A stretch of DNA of 64,000 nt from assembly GCA_023525715.1 (NCBI GenBank), contig CM042012.1, positions 39,597,689-39,661,688 of the forward strand. Direction: 5' to 3'. The translations under genes were made by a program, and so were the position numbers. The stretch comes from Cichorium intybus (Eukaryota; Streptophyta; Magnoliopsida; Asterales; Asteraceae). Within the stretch, counting starts at the first letter, position 1; each line of letters starts with the position of its first letter. Below the pieces are notes generated by a model. The model did not search any database, had not been told where the DNA came from, and saw nothing but the letters and a program-made list of their open reading frames with translations. Of the stretch, positions 24,062 through 35,910 are shown piece by piece.

Positions 24062-24590
24062 GGGCTAATAACATAAAAACCACTACAGTTTGGTCAAAAT
24101 CCGGTTTAAGCACTAAATTTTTTTTTGTTCTAAAAAAACCACTCATACTTTCAAAAAAAATCGTAAAAACCACTCATATTTTCAAAAAGATACATTGCGA
24201 CCACTATAACAAATTAAAGTCATGATTTTATGTTGCCAAATCGGAACACTTCCTACCCCCGTCACATTCAAAATTTGGTGGATTCAATTGAACACTCTAT
24301 GCATTCACAACGTGACCGAAGAGTTGTAGTTACGAAAACTAAAATTATATGTAGACAACATTATGTATCATTTTCACTGCAATGAAGTTCCAATATTTAT
24401 TTAAAATGTCAATATGAAACTTTTCACATAACCTTTCGATGAAAAAAATCGTTAAACGTTATAAAATAAAATAAACAGTGGTCAATATGAATTTTTTTGA
24501 AAGTATGAGTGGTTTTTATGGAACAAAAAGAAATATAGTGGTTAAACCAGAATTTTGCTCAAATTACGGTGGTTTTTATATTATTAACCC
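24062..24590. mobile_element. Mutator-type foldback MITE (GGGCTAATAAC family), nested
   Basis: The ends GGGCTAATAACATAAAAACC and (opposite strand) GGGTTAATAATATAAAAACC are followed by matching GGTTTAARCAC and ACCACTCATACTTTCAAAAA segments on both sides. A 9 bp duplication TTTTTTTAA flanks it (24053-24061, 24591-24599). Related copies sit in an intron of the TPX2-like gene (43628-44126). Confidence 0.8.
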
Positions 24591-24684
24591 TTTTTTTAAT
24601 TACTAAATACATAATGGGTTAAATGAAATAGGAAAATGAAATTTGTGAGGGTAATTAGGTCTTTTTACCTAGCCTAGGGACCAC

Positions 24685-24931
24685 CAGTGGCGGATCCAGG
24701 AATTATCACTAGGGGTGCAAAAAAAAATTTTCCCGGAATGTAAATGGTGCACTTATAGAAAAAAGGATGCACTTTTGTGGGTAATTGATCAAAATCCAAA
24801 GTTTAAGTTAATTAGTGGGTGTCATTTTTTTTCCGAGGGGGTGCAACGTACTAGAAATTTTTTTTACAAAGGCCCGCAAAAGTTGAGCCGGTGAATAGCC
24901 CCCTCCTTGCTCTATACTGGATTCGCCACTG
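24685..24931. mobile_element. hAT-type MITE, nested
   Basis: The inverted ends CAGTGGCGGATCCAGG and (opposite strand) CAGTGGCGAATCCAG are a well-known plant hAT terminus. Flanking 8-mers GGGACCAC and GAGACCAC agree at 7 of 8 bases, the 8 bp duplication expected for hAT. Confidence 0.85.
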
Positions 24932-25055
24932 GAGACCACGAATGTAAACTTTATGCAACCATAGAGACCCTCAATATGAATTTTCAAAACTTAGACCAAA
25001 AGTAAAAATATATATAAACCACATGGACCAAAACTCTAATTTACTCTTAGGATAA

Positions 25056-25694
25056 TATTGTATAACTTCCATCCCCCAAAGCACTACAAAACAATATGGA
25101 GATTTACATAACGAAAGCCGTCTAAACTAAAGTTACCACTTGACCCTTACTTTTACATTTATTATTATAATTTATTCCACAATCTCACTCCCACATCTTC
25201 ATTCCTTGAGAACAGCTAAACCAATTCTTGCTCCAACAGCTTGAAAATGCATCGTCCCCCACAAATCAGTTGTCAACTTGTCATCAAATAACAATAAATT
25301 TCTTGGGCCTCGTATAGCGTGCACCACTTAACAAAGTCCATGGTGTTGACACTGTTCAAAACGTTCTCCATAATGTTGGAGTAAATGCTAAACCCCCTAT
25401 TCTAGGATTAATTCTTATATAAGAAACCGGGTACTCTTGGAATAGTTTCGGTATTCATTTTCTTATTTCAAGGAAAATGATATAATTTAACCTTTTCGGT
25501 AGTTTAAATATCGGTATTCTTAAGGAAATGCATAATAAGATCGACTTTTACCTTTCGGAGTCTAAAAAAACAAAGACGCTCGTATTTATTTCACATAGAA
25601 ACATGTTAACCTTCGAACAAAAAATGATTATACTTATTCCCTACATATAAAACTTCTAACTTTCTAATCAAATCAACTACCATCACACACAAAA

Positions 25695-25726
<32 letters not shown>

Positions 25727-25792
25727 AAAAAAAGAAACCAACCTATAACAATATATAACTTCAACAAATCTAACCTTCAAACATCCCACTTT
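25056..25792. other. intergenic, 3' flank of the aminotransferase gene
   Basis: This probably includes the 3' UTR of the minus-strand gene near 25740-25792. A poly(A) tract lies at 25689-25737. I see no other feature. Confidence 0.6.
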
Positions 25793-27919
25793 TCACTTAG
25801 GCGATTTACAACTTTCAACAACTCCACGAATCCGGTCCATAACTACACTCACATCATCCTCCATTAAAGTACTAAAACAAAACCTAAACCACCCCGGTTC
25901 AATACAATGACAACAAGAACCAGGGGTAGGATTAATCCCACCAACATTCAACATTTTCTCCCATAAATCCAACTCTCCTTTCTCATTATAAGGCCGAATT
26001 AGTCCACTCATATCAACCCAACAATACAACCCCGCACCGCCCTTCACACAATCAATCCCTAATTCTTTCAAACCCGTAACAAACAAATCATACATCGCCT
26101 TTAACCTTTCTCGATTTCGTTCCGTAAATTCTTTTATAAAAACCGTATCCGAAAGCATTAAAGTCACCAACCGTTGTGTTGGCGATGAAATCGGGGAAAA
26201 TCTCGTCATTTTTTTAGCGACGGTTAAAACGGTTTCGTTATGTGAATATATAACACCGACCCGGAACCCGGGTACGGATAGATCCTTGGATAGTCCGTAT
26301 ATGATGTGGACCCGGTCCTTGTCAGCATCTTGTGAGTCGAGAATTTCCGCCATGCTTATGAATTCTTGGTGGTTGTTGAAAGTTGAGGCGGCGAATAATT
26401 CGTCTGATATTATGTGGATGTTTTTTTCGCGGGCGAAATCGAGAAGATTGAAGAGGGTTTCACGGGTCATTATGTTTCCGATTGGGTTTGAAGGGTTTGA
26501 GAGTAAAATTCCTCTGACTTTTTGACCGCGTTTTCTTGCTTGATTGAAAGCTTGATCAAGTGCGGGAATTGTTAAAGTGAAATTGTCTGAGCTTCGACAG
26601 TGGACGGGAATTAGGTCTACTCCCGTTCGCCATTTCATGTCCCGGTCAAATCTGAAGATTTTGATTTTGAGATTAGATTGTAAGATTTAAAGGAAAAAAA
26701 TAGCAATGTAGTTTCTTCTTGTTACCAAAATGAATAAAACTTACCCGGGGTAGTATGGGGCGGGTATAAGAAATGCATTTCCTTGGTCAGCTAAAGCAAA
26801 GCAAAGTATTTCAATGGCAGGAGTTGCACCAGATGTTAACACTATTTGAGACGGATCAAATGACACGTTTTTTCCCATAACTTGTGACATGAAACCAGCC
26901 ATGGCCTACAGCAAGAAATTTGAAAAATATATGAAGTAAATGAGTCGTTTATTTACCATTAGAGACAAATTACTTTGTGTATTCAAGATATCACATTACA
27001 ATTCAATAATCTTTTACGTTATTATGGCAATAAATGGTAGAACTAAACTCTGGATTACTATTAATCACAATTACTCAAATCCTTAAAAGAGGAGAGAACA
27101 TGCTAGTATATGAGAATTGTTAAAGAAGGATTCGTTCAAATTTGGAAATTGAAGAATCTGTAATTGGGAAAGATGTTTTACCACTTTTAACTCCATCATT
27201 CCATCAAATGGTTGGTAGGTAGCAATGCCGCTAACACTCAAACCTTCCCCGCCAAGTATGGAGTCGTTTAATTTTTCGGTGATCCAATTTTCAATCAAAT
27301 CAAGTGTAAGCTGAAATCACCAAAAGCACGATTAATTGTAATTCAAAAGCCAAAAAGGAAGATGATCATAGCGGAATTAGAGGATAGCAGATAAGCGATT
27401 AATGTTAGAACTCACGCAGAAGTATAAATTATAATATTATACCCGGTTTTCTGCCAATCCGAGCTGAATAACGCCGTTGGGATTGTTAACTCTGTCGTAA
27501 GGATCTTCAGAAGCTCTATCCAACCCAATGTAATACGGCGAATCGTTTGATTTTGCAATAGAATGAACCCTAGCAGACACGTGCGGCCTTACGATGGAGC
27601 CACGTGACAGCAACAAATTAGACCGGGAGGCTGACCTAGACAGCTCCGTCAGGTTAGATGAAGATGCACTGGGCGACGGAGGGTTCGATGTCTGCTCTTG
27701 CGGCGGGTTCGGCGGCGAACGGCGTCGTTTGAGGTAGAATTGCAGGAAGTAGAACATAGCGCAAGGAATAACTGAACCTAAAATTAATCCACCCCTACCT
27801 TGAACTATCCCTTGCAAGGGTACAATGAGTCTCATACCTGTTGTAGAAGATTGAGATTGTTCCCGGGATTCTTCTTCCAGGCCGGAATTCTGGATTCTCC
27901 GCGGACCTGTTTGGGTCAT
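25793..27919 (-). CDS. ACS10: ACS10/ACS12-type aminotransferase (ACC synthase-like), 4 exons
   Basis: The exons, in transcript order, are 27919-27443, 27310-27182, 26905-26745 and 26651-25793. All introns are GT-AG, phases agree, and the joined frame is 541 codons plus stop. The N-terminal extension carries a hydrophobic segment (LILGSVIPCAMFYFLQFYL, about residues 52-70) and a Ser-rich linker, as in Arabidopsis ACS10. The catalytic part runs IQLGLAENR, ATYQPFDGMMELK, PYYPGFDRDMKWRTGVDLIP, the PLP-lysine motif GLSKDLSVPGFRVG, and RFCFSTL near the end. ACS10 and ACS12 group with ACC synthases by sequence, but the Arabidopsis enzymes behave as aminotransferases (aspartate/aromatic type) and not as ACC synthases; I infer the same here. 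The N-terminal hydrophobic segment suggests membrane attachment. The gene is flanked by Mutator-like elements on both sides but is not interrupted. Confidence 0.93.
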
Positions 27920-28305
27920 TTGAGCCGCCGGAATCTTGCCGGCGGTATGGTCTTATTTTGAGTATCGTGTGGAGAAAGAGTATCGGAAATCTAGAAGCGT
28001 TTGTGTTGCTTGGCTGTGGAGTGATCCTTTTTGTTTATGTTTGGAATCTCTGAATCGGGACCGATCTAGACAAATCGGCCATCGGTATTTTCATTTGTAG
28101 GTTTGTACCTTTCAGAAAACAAAACTTACATTTTTCTTCTCAAATTAGAATTTTCATCTAAAATTAGTCCCTCCTACAACATTGAAATTAAGAATCTAAT
28201 ATTTTCTATGTTAGAAAATGTATTTCAAAATTCATATAAAACTAGACGATGTATTTTCACGTGTTGCTGGCTTGCTGCGCAAGCGTTGTCTTATGTATGT
28301 ATAAA
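27920..28305. other. 5' flank of the aminotransferase gene
   Basis: This contains the 5' UTR and proximal promoter of the minus-strand gene, then AT-rich sequence up to the Pack-MULE. I could not pick a convincing TATA box. Confidence 0.5.
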
Positions 28306-29943
28306 GGGTTATTGTTACTGTAGTATAATCAACTTTGTGTTTTTTCCCGATTTGGTCACCAAACTTTTTTTTTGCACAATATGTCATTAAAGTCGTATTT
28401 TACCTATCAATTACATCATTATAATACATTTGAAGCAGTTACGCGGTATCTTGGCTGACTTGGAAGTTGACGTGGAATTTAATTAATTAGTTAAAAAAAA
28501 CATTGAGATTTCTATTGACTAAACCTACGTTTCTTCCCCCTCTATTGTTCTTACACTGCACATTTCCTCTGTCTCTTTAACCCTAGATGCAATCACCCAC
28601 AATCGGACCTCATGCCTCACGTCACTGCTTCTCTCCGCCGTTAATTCCTTAGCATACGAATCCGACGCCAGGCTGCGTGATCCAGTTTACGGCTGTGTCG
28701 GTTTAATCTCGATTCTCCAACATCGTTTAAGGCAAGTTCAGATCGATTTAGAAAACGCTAAACGCGAATTGGCTAATTACATTGGACCGTCAGCGATGCT
28801 TCCGCTTTTGAATCAAGGGTTCATCCAACAACCGGTTTTACCTTACAAAATGCAGCTGGAGTTGATTTTGGGGTTGACCGGAGTTAGCAGTTTTCGGGAA
28901 GTTCAGCATCACCAACAGAATATTGTTCAGGATCAGCAGCTGATTGGGGCTACAGGTGAGCGAGAACAACCAGAGGTGTTAAGAAATTACGCTGACGGTC
29001 GTCGAGTGATCATTTGGGATTTACCGGTGGGTTTGATGTGATTTCAGCTTCTGGACAGGTGAGTGGTGGCGAGTTAAGCCACATGACTACCGCGGCGACC
29101 ATGACGTCGTCTTTATCACTTGGTGGTTCGTATAAAAATAATACATATCAGATTCAACACCAGCCACCGCACGAAGTACACCACCACCACCACCTCAACC
29201 GGCAACTGTTTCTCCACTGACAACCGCTGCCACTGCAAGGAGCCAAGTAGCCGGGAGGTTAGGTGATTTGGACGGTTTTGATTTTTGTCGTACTACATTT
29301 TTCCACACAATTTTTTGTTCTTTAAATCAAAATCTAATTATTTAGTTGTAGTTGAATTAATCGCCTTTTCTCTGTACTAAATTGTTTAAATTATAGGTAT
29401 CTTCGATGTTGGTAATTGGTATCAGGAGGACTTTAACCTGGAAGTGGAATCGATACCCAATTCAAACATCAACCTCTCATATTCGACTAGATCTATAGAA
29501 ACACTAAATGAGGTTGAATTGTTGGTGGGTTCTGGTTCGTCACAAGGAACCATTGGTGGCGGTGGAGGTGGAGGTGCATGTGTACTTTGTGCGGTGGCTG
29601 GATGGTGATGGTGGAGGTGGAGGTGGAAGGTGGCGGTTCTTCAAGAACACAAACATGAATAGATGGTGTTCTTCATATCCTTGAACATCTTCAAACATAA
29701 CAATAAAAAATAATTTTTAATGTAAAATCATGTGACTGCTTACGTGGCAATGACATGACATATTGTCTCCACATCACTGATGCCAACTAAGCATGGTAAC
29801 TTACAAACCGGCAAGTATTAGGTTCCATTCCCCAATTTAACATGTATATTACAAGTTTAGTGACCTATTGCGCAAAAAAAAAAACTTTAATGACCAAATT
29901 AGGAAAAAACATAAACTTGATTGTGCTACAGTGATAATAACCC
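28306..29943. mobile_element. Pack-MULE carrying a LOB-domain gene fragment
   Basis: The ends GGGTTATTGTTACTGTAGTA and (opposite strand) GGGTTATTATCACTGTAGCA stay similar for about 85 bp (TTTTTTCCYRATTTGGTCA, then GCRCAATAKGTCA). Flanking 9-mers ATGTATAAA (28297-28305) and ATTTATAAA (29944-29952) differ at one base, matching a 9 bp Mutator-type duplication. There is no transposase. The interior is GC-balanced gene sequence, including a clear LOB-domain fragment, unlike the AT-rich surroundings. Confidence 0.85.
28640..29220 (+). pseudogene. captured LBD (LOB-domain, LBD36-like) fragment
   Basis: The frame reads AVNSLAYESDARLRDPVYGC, then VGLISILQHRLRQVQIDLEN and AKRELANY. This is the second half of the plant LOB domain: end of the GAS block with the DPVYGCVG signature, followed by the leucine-zipper-like coiled coil. 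The closest remembered type is the class I ASL1/LBD36 group. The N-terminal CX2CX6CX3C zinc-finger block is missing, so DNA binding would be lost. The C-terminal region continues (IGPSAMLPLLNQGFIQQPVL...) to a stop at about 29041. A shifted frame then continues with SGQVSGGELSHMTTAATM and a His-rich segment to 29220, so at least one frameshift is present. It is a captured, non-functional fragment. Confidence 0.85.
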
Positions 29944-29952
29944 ATTTATAAA

Positions 29953-30487
29953 AATAGAATTAAAATAAATTACGGATAAAAACAAAAATGTTAGAAAGGG
30001 AAGTTTTTAAAATATGTGCAAAAAAAGATAAAAGAAAGTTATAAAAAAACTAATTATGTAAAAAACTAATATTGTAATAATGATTTATTAAAAAATATGT
30101 AAAAGTTGTACAAAAAATGTATAAAAAAATTAAGTTTTAGTAGATATAAAAAATAAAATTGGAAAAAAATTGAAAAAAATATTTGACGATTTCATAACAT
30201 AAAATGTAAACAAAGATGTAACAAATTGTAAAAATAAGTAAGTTTAAAAAAATTGTAATTTTATTTTGAATAAAATTATAAAAAATTAAATTAAAAAAAA
30301 AAAGAAGTAATTTTAAACAAATATATGTGGATCAAATTTGTAAAAATAATTTAACATTGAGCTAAAATTATAAAATAAGTCTAATCAATTTATAAAAAAA
30401 ATTAGTTAAACTTGTAAAAAAGAAAAATTAGGGCTAATATTGTATAAAAGAATTGGGTTAAAATGTAATAACAAAAAGTTGAGAGGG
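29953..30487. other. very A-rich intergenic sequence
   Basis: The composition is close to poly(A) with scattered T; I see no gene. Confidence 0.6.
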
Positions 30488-30935
30488 CCATTATAGGTTG
30501 GACATGTCGGGTGATGGGGTGAGTTGGGTGCCGGATCTGGGCTGATCGGATCTAACCGCGCCTAAATATGAAACAAAATTTTTGGAAGTAGCAACAATCA
30601 AACCCTGGATCTCTACCTTAACAGTTAACACAACTACATCAGACCTATGAGGCGCGACTGAATTTTGGTTGTAAGTCGGTTCAAAATATCTATATAACAA
30701 TGTATAGTTACTATACATGCATATTATAAGTTGTATATGGTGGACCATTATAGGTTGGGCTTGTCGGATGATGGGGCAAATTGGGTGTCATATCTGGGTG
30801 GCAGGTCTGACACATGCCTAAATATGAAATAAAATTTTTGGTGGCCACAGGAATCGAGCCGGGAACTCTACCTTAACATGACAATACAAGACAAGTGAGG
30901 CACATGTGATTGTAAGTCGGTTTAAAATATTCATA
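30488..30935. repeat. direct repeat, 2 x about 200 bp (period about 254)
   Basis: Segments starting CCATTATAGGTTGG at 30488 and 30746 run in parallel through GGGTGCCGGATCTGG / GGGTGTCATATCTGG and CCTAAATATGAAAYAAAATT to TTGTAAGTCGGTT, at roughly 75-80% identity. The GAATCGAGCCGGGAACTC stretch is box B-like, so a tRNA/SINE origin is possible but unproven. Confidence 0.75.
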
Positions 30936-30942
30936 AAATACT

Positions 30943-31158
30943 GAGTAAATTACAGTTTTGGTCCATGTGGTTGGCATATTTTTACACTTTAAGTCCAAGT
31001 ATTTTTTTCACAGTTTTGGTCCCTATAGTTGCCAAAGCTTGCACTGTTGGTTCATGGTCCATGTAAAAAGACTTAATTACCCTTTCTAATTTATGTTTCC
31101 TTTTTCTTTTAACCTATTAATTAAAAGAAAAGAAAATTACACCAAATCCCACTACCTC

Positions 31159-31194
<36 letters not shown>

Positions 31195-31200
31195 GTATAG
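30943..31200. mobile_element. left end of a GAGTAAATTACAG-family element (truncated)
   Basis: GAGTAAATTACAGTTTTGGT is followed by the same order of family segments as in the elements at 15101, 19387 and 22963: TTGGTCCCTATAGTTGCC, AAAAAGACTTAATTACCCTT, then a CT tract at 31163-31188. No matching right end was found downstream, so the element is truncated or its right end has diverged. Confidence 0.7.
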
Positions 31201-33597
31201 AATATTAACAATGCCAACAACACAAGCAGTGCAGTCCCATCACCAGCTATGGCAACAAGAGTGCACAGTTTAGGCATGTTCTTTCTACTACTAGGTGCAC
31301 ATTTTTAGGTAGTACAGGAGGTAGGAAGGGTTTTCAACAACAATGGAGAAATGCCCTTGTTCACAATAGGAAGATTGATTGTCTGATTCCACTTCTGTGA
31401 AATTGACCTGACCATAGAGATCAAACCAAACACACTTTGGTTTAGAACTTGCCCTATCATCTGATTCCCTAAGTTTTGATAGACCAGAACAACCTATTGT
31501 TCCTCTCTTATGCCCATCACAATTCGTCAGACACGTTTCATTTGGATAGTCCTTTTTGATCCCCTTGTAGTTCTTTTATTTTTGTTGAGCTTTTCTTTGA
31601 TTTGGACGGTTGTTTGATGGCATTTTTATACGGTTGTTTTAAACTTTTTTTTTAAGTTTATTCATGACAAAATAGAGTTTATGCGGTTTTTTAAGTTTAT
31701 GTGTGACAAAATAGATTTTATATAGTTGTTTTGAAAAAATTAAGTTTATACATGACAAAACAGCGTAGAAATAATTTTTTTAGTAAAAGGGGGTAAAATG
31801 TAAAGTTTGATAAAATAGAATAAAGGTATAATTGTCCATTCTCTTTAATATATTGTGTATGGCCAAAACTTGTTGTGTACGAATTAGCTCCCTTTACTTA
31901 TTTGTTAAGCATTTTGAATTTTAATTTTGTTCAATTCAATTCAAATTTGATGCAATTATGACTATATCCAGTATTTTAGTGTGTATAATCATATAATATG
32001 TATGTATCTACCCTATCCAAGTACTCACTGAGTATTCCTACCCAAGCCGAGTATTCGCTATTCGACCAACCTTGGACATGCTAGCGACATTTGCAACACT
32101 GGCCGGAAGATATGTTGTTTTTTTCTTTTTATACACAACAAGGAAAATACAAAATGCTAGAGTGATTTCATTGATCTAGCATCTGTATTTTACCGCATTC
32201 TTATCATGGCCATCATACTTGTTAGAAGAGGAAGCAACATTTTCCTTGTTTAGTGAAATCTACAAAGTCTTCTTTGGGTTCGTAGAGATAGGCTTATCCA
32301 TGACCTTTAGAATAAGTTATTCAATAGGACTTTTCCCTTGTCAAACACCTTTATGTCTTTCCTACAGTCTTTGGTACTTTGGTTGGGGAAATTGTGGTTT
32401 TTGGAGCAACAAAGGAGGAGACAATAGCCCTAGTTGTGTCATTTTTAGGGACCTTAAAGTATGTTTTTAATGCAAACTTGGCGATGATATGTAATGTGTT
32501 TTTCTTCAGACTTAGGTTTCTCTGTTAACAAGGACCAATTTAGGACTATGTGGTCTTACTTCACTATTTTGCTTCCTATGGATATTAGTTGCAGACGAGG
32601 CTATCTCGAAGGAGTAGCCTATGTCCGAAGTTTCCTGGTGGACATGATCTTATATTTCTCCTTTGTCTTGGATAGTAATCCTTTTGAATTGAGATTTTGA
32701 TCCTAGTAGCCTGTTCATCGGTCGCGATTCTAGAAATTATTCTAGAATTGATTTTTGTTGTTACCATAGCCTTTGCTTAGACCTTGGGCGTGAGAACATC
32801 ATAACAATTTAGCCAAGAATAGTTTAACCAATGTTTCTTTCCTATGTAAGGTTTCTTCTAAGGTTTTTGGATAACCAGTCTATGGCCGATGTTGGTGTTT
32901 TCAAGTGAGGTATAAAGATTTGGAACTATTGGTTTCTTGAGGGTACACCCACCTATGTCTATATTTCTTAACAGAAACTTACTATGAATGATGCGGTTGT
33001 AATATTAAGTTTGATGACACGGTTGTATCCGACTGATTTGTGGTTTGAAAAACTTTGGATCTAGTCAAAGATGTCAAGGTCATACCGAATGAGACATGTT
33101 TGGGTTGAGGTTTGGTCATAATTATTTTTTGAAACGTTTTAGAACATGTACTTCGACAGTAGAAATATCTGTTGAAGTAGTGACTAAAGATTATGTGAGG
33201 TCATTAGGGATTTGATCCATAAAAATTTCTTCATCCGCATATCCATAAATGGTTCCACCAATCTCCTTGGATTGGTTAGAAATATGTCTGAACGTTTCTA
33301 GGGTAACTCCTCCCTATCTTACACAAAAAACTGTCTTCTCCCCGACACAACCAAGAAAGCAAGCAAAGAAGACGAGTCTTTCATTAAGTTGAGATCTAGC
33401 AGCCACCTGGATTAGCTTGTGTGGATACATAATAGGTATAATTTGTTCATATTGTGATCTCCTACGCTTAAAGTATATGTTTCTATTAACACTATATGGT
33501 TGTTTTAGTGTGTAAAATTATGTTTAATTGGATCCATGGTTTGTGGTTGATTTAAATTTAAATTTGTCAATTCTAATGCATTAATTTTTAGCAAATT
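31201..33597. other. unclassified sequence, probably old element debris
   Basis: A three-fold AAGTTTAT...ATGACAAAATAGA mini-repeat lies at 31660-31765. A half copy of the MITE at 22716 lies at about 31845-31900. From 32200 to 33450 the base composition is more balanced and short open frames occur on both strands (for example 32219-32470 plus, 32585-32767 minus), but I recognise no domain. Confidence 0.4.
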
Positions 33598-33958
33598 GCA
33601 AAAAAGTCACTTAGTTTACACAAAATATTGTTTTAAACATTGTATTTATTTTTTTGACAGTTAAGTCACTAAGTTTTCATTTGTTGCAACTTTGACCATT
33701 TGCTCAGTCAAACCGGTTGCTAGCAGATGTGACATGACGACGTGTCAGTCTTTGATGATGTGACGCTGACATGGCCATAGTTTATTTAAAAAGTAATATT
33801 TAAAACTACAATTATAAATGATAATGGATTTTATTTATTTTTTTAAGGACGCTAATATAATATTTTGAAAGTAAGATAATCTACGGTGATTGTATATATT
33901 ATATACTGATAATTATAAATAAATTCAAAACATGATTTTAAAAGTTGATTTAAAATTA

Positions 33959-35789
33959 GGGTTTATTTCATAAAAAAACCTTATATTTTCAACTTTTTTC
34001 TGTTTAAACCTATAACTTTATTTTTTTTCAAAAAAGACCTAAATTTTGGAGAAATTTTTTAGTTTAGACCCTTAACCGGTTTTACAGGTTATACATTTTT
34101 TTTTTCAGAAAAAACCCTAATTTTTTTCTTTTTTCCGAAAAAAACCATCAATTTCAGTGATTTTTTCACAAAGAAATTTTTTTCTTCGTTTTTTAATTGA
34201 CATAACTTTCATATACGATGTCCAAATTCTACGAACTTTATATCCATGGAAAGGTCGTAAGTAATACTACAACTTTGCTTTACTGACTTTTGTTTGAATA
34301 TGTTCAGATATTTCGCTACACTGACTTGTTTTCTTATAATAGTTGTATCTTTTGCATACGAGCTCCATTTTCGACGTTCTATAAGTCGACGGATTCGTAA
34401 ACACGAATACATCGTGTAATGAATATTACTTAAACCAAAATATTTTCTGTATGATTTATCGAATTTTACGATACTGTAGTCTATTATTCGAAATTATAGC
34501 GTTTACTCGATAATTGATTCGAAATAACGTATTGTAGTATTATAATTTTCAATAATACATTAGGAAAGTTTTGAAAATTACATTTCAACGTATTATCCTA
34601 ATTTGCGCTCTGGTTGACCTTTGTTGACTTTTGTTGACCAAATATGACGGATGTCACAGACGGGGTCGCAAGAAAGCGACGACGTGGCACTTTTGTGGTT
34701 GGAGTTTGAACGGTACAATTTAAACCTTCACAAGCGGATGGAATTTGAAATAAAAAGGCTTATGAAGACAAACAACGATCCCGCCATGATCGATAACGAG
34801 CCCGCGAAGAAAAACAACGACTAAAAGACATAAAGTTTTTGTCGTCGACTAAAAGACCCCAATTTTTTTCTTTTTTTTTTTACGAAAAAACCCTCAATTT
34901 TTTCTTTTTCATAAAACTTTTTAATTTAAGCCATTTACGAGTTTATTCACGGGCTCGTTGTTGATCATGGCGGGCTCATTGTTTGTCTTCGTAAGCTTTT
35001 ATTTTTCAAATTCCATCCGCTCGTGAAGGTTTAAATTGTACCGTTCAAACTCCAACCACATAAATGCCATGTCGTCACTTTCTTGCGACCCCGTCTGTGA
35101 CATCCGTCAAATTTGGCCAACAAATGTCAACCAGAGCGCAAATTAGGATAATACGTTGAAATGTGATTTTCAAAACTTTCCTAATGTATTATTGGAAATT
35201 ATAATACTACAATACGTTATTTCGAATCAATTATCGAGTAAACGCTATAATTTCGAATAATATATTACAGTATCGTAAAATTCGATAAATCATACAAATA
35301 ATATTTTGGTTTAAATAATATTCATTACACGATGTATTCGTGTTTACGAATCCGTCGACTTATAGAACGTCGAAAACGGAGCTCGTATGCAAAAGATACA
35401 GCTATTATAAGAAAACAAGTCAGTGTAGCGAAATATCTGAACATATTCAAACAAAAGTCAGTAAAGCAAAGTTGTAGTATTACTTACGACCTTTCCAGGG
35501 ATATAAAGTTCGTAGAATTTGGACATCGTATATGAAAGTTATGTAAATTACAAAAACGAAGAAAAAAATTTGTTTGTGAAAAAATAACTGAAATTGAGGG
35601 CTTTTTTCGGAAAAAAATAAAAGAAATTAGGGTTTTTTCTGAAAAAAAAAATATGTATAACCTGTAAAACCGGTTAAGGGTCTAAATTAAAAAGTTTCTC
35701 CAAAATTTAGGTCTTTTTTGATAAAAAATAAAGTTTTAGGTTTAAACAGAAAAAAATTGAAAATGTAAGGTTTTTTATGAAATAAACCC
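33959..35789. repeat. large palindrome, two 0.85 kb arms
   Basis: The left arm (33959 to about 34808) and right arm (about 34942 to 35789) are near-identical inverted copies around a roughly 130 bp spacer. The outer ends read GGGTTTATTTCATAAAAAAA on one strand and its near reverse complement on the other. A 67-codon frame is present in both arms (34209-34412 minus, 35332-35535 plus) with only about three residue differences. Inner parts of the arms resemble the start of the LTR at 62567. I see no clear target duplication. Confidence 0.9.
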
Positions 35790-35796
35790 TTTTTTA

Positions 35797-35910
35797 TATA
35801 TAACTAAAATTGTAAACATTTACAAAATATTGTGTTGAATTGAATATAAAAAACAATTAGGGCTTAATCGAATATATGGTTAAAATATAAGGATTTTTCT
35901 AAAAATATCC
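35797..35910. repeat. half copy of the MITE at 1935
   Basis: The segment is about 95% identical to 2177-2292 (AACTAAAATTGTAAACATTT through TATAAGGATTTTTCTAAAAA). Its other half is missing; it abuts the right end of the palindrome. Confidence 0.85.

Larger units (their letters stand above)
22963..25046. mobile_element. Mutator-like element with two nested MITEs
   Basis: The ends are CAGTAAATTACAGTTTTGGT (left) and GAGTAAATTAGAGTTTTGGT (right, opposite strand). A perfect 9 bp duplication, TTAGGATAA, flanks it (22954-22962, 25047-25055). It contains the family's CT tract (23167-23188) and GC-balanced interior sequence at 23200-24050 with no frame I recognise. It was later hit by a Mutator-type MITE (24062-24590) and a hAT MITE (24685-24931). 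Removing these leaves about 1.3 kb. There is no transposase. Confidence 0.85.

Noticed and set aside
32219..32767. Frames of 60-83 codons at 32219, 32494 (plus) and 32585 (minus).
   Set aside because: No recognisable domain; composition suggests decayed element sequence, too weak to call.
33959..35789. Foldback transposon of the Mutator type for the large palindrome.
   Set aside because: The flanking 9-mers (TTAAAATTA and TTTTTTATA) do not match, so transposition as a unit is not supported.
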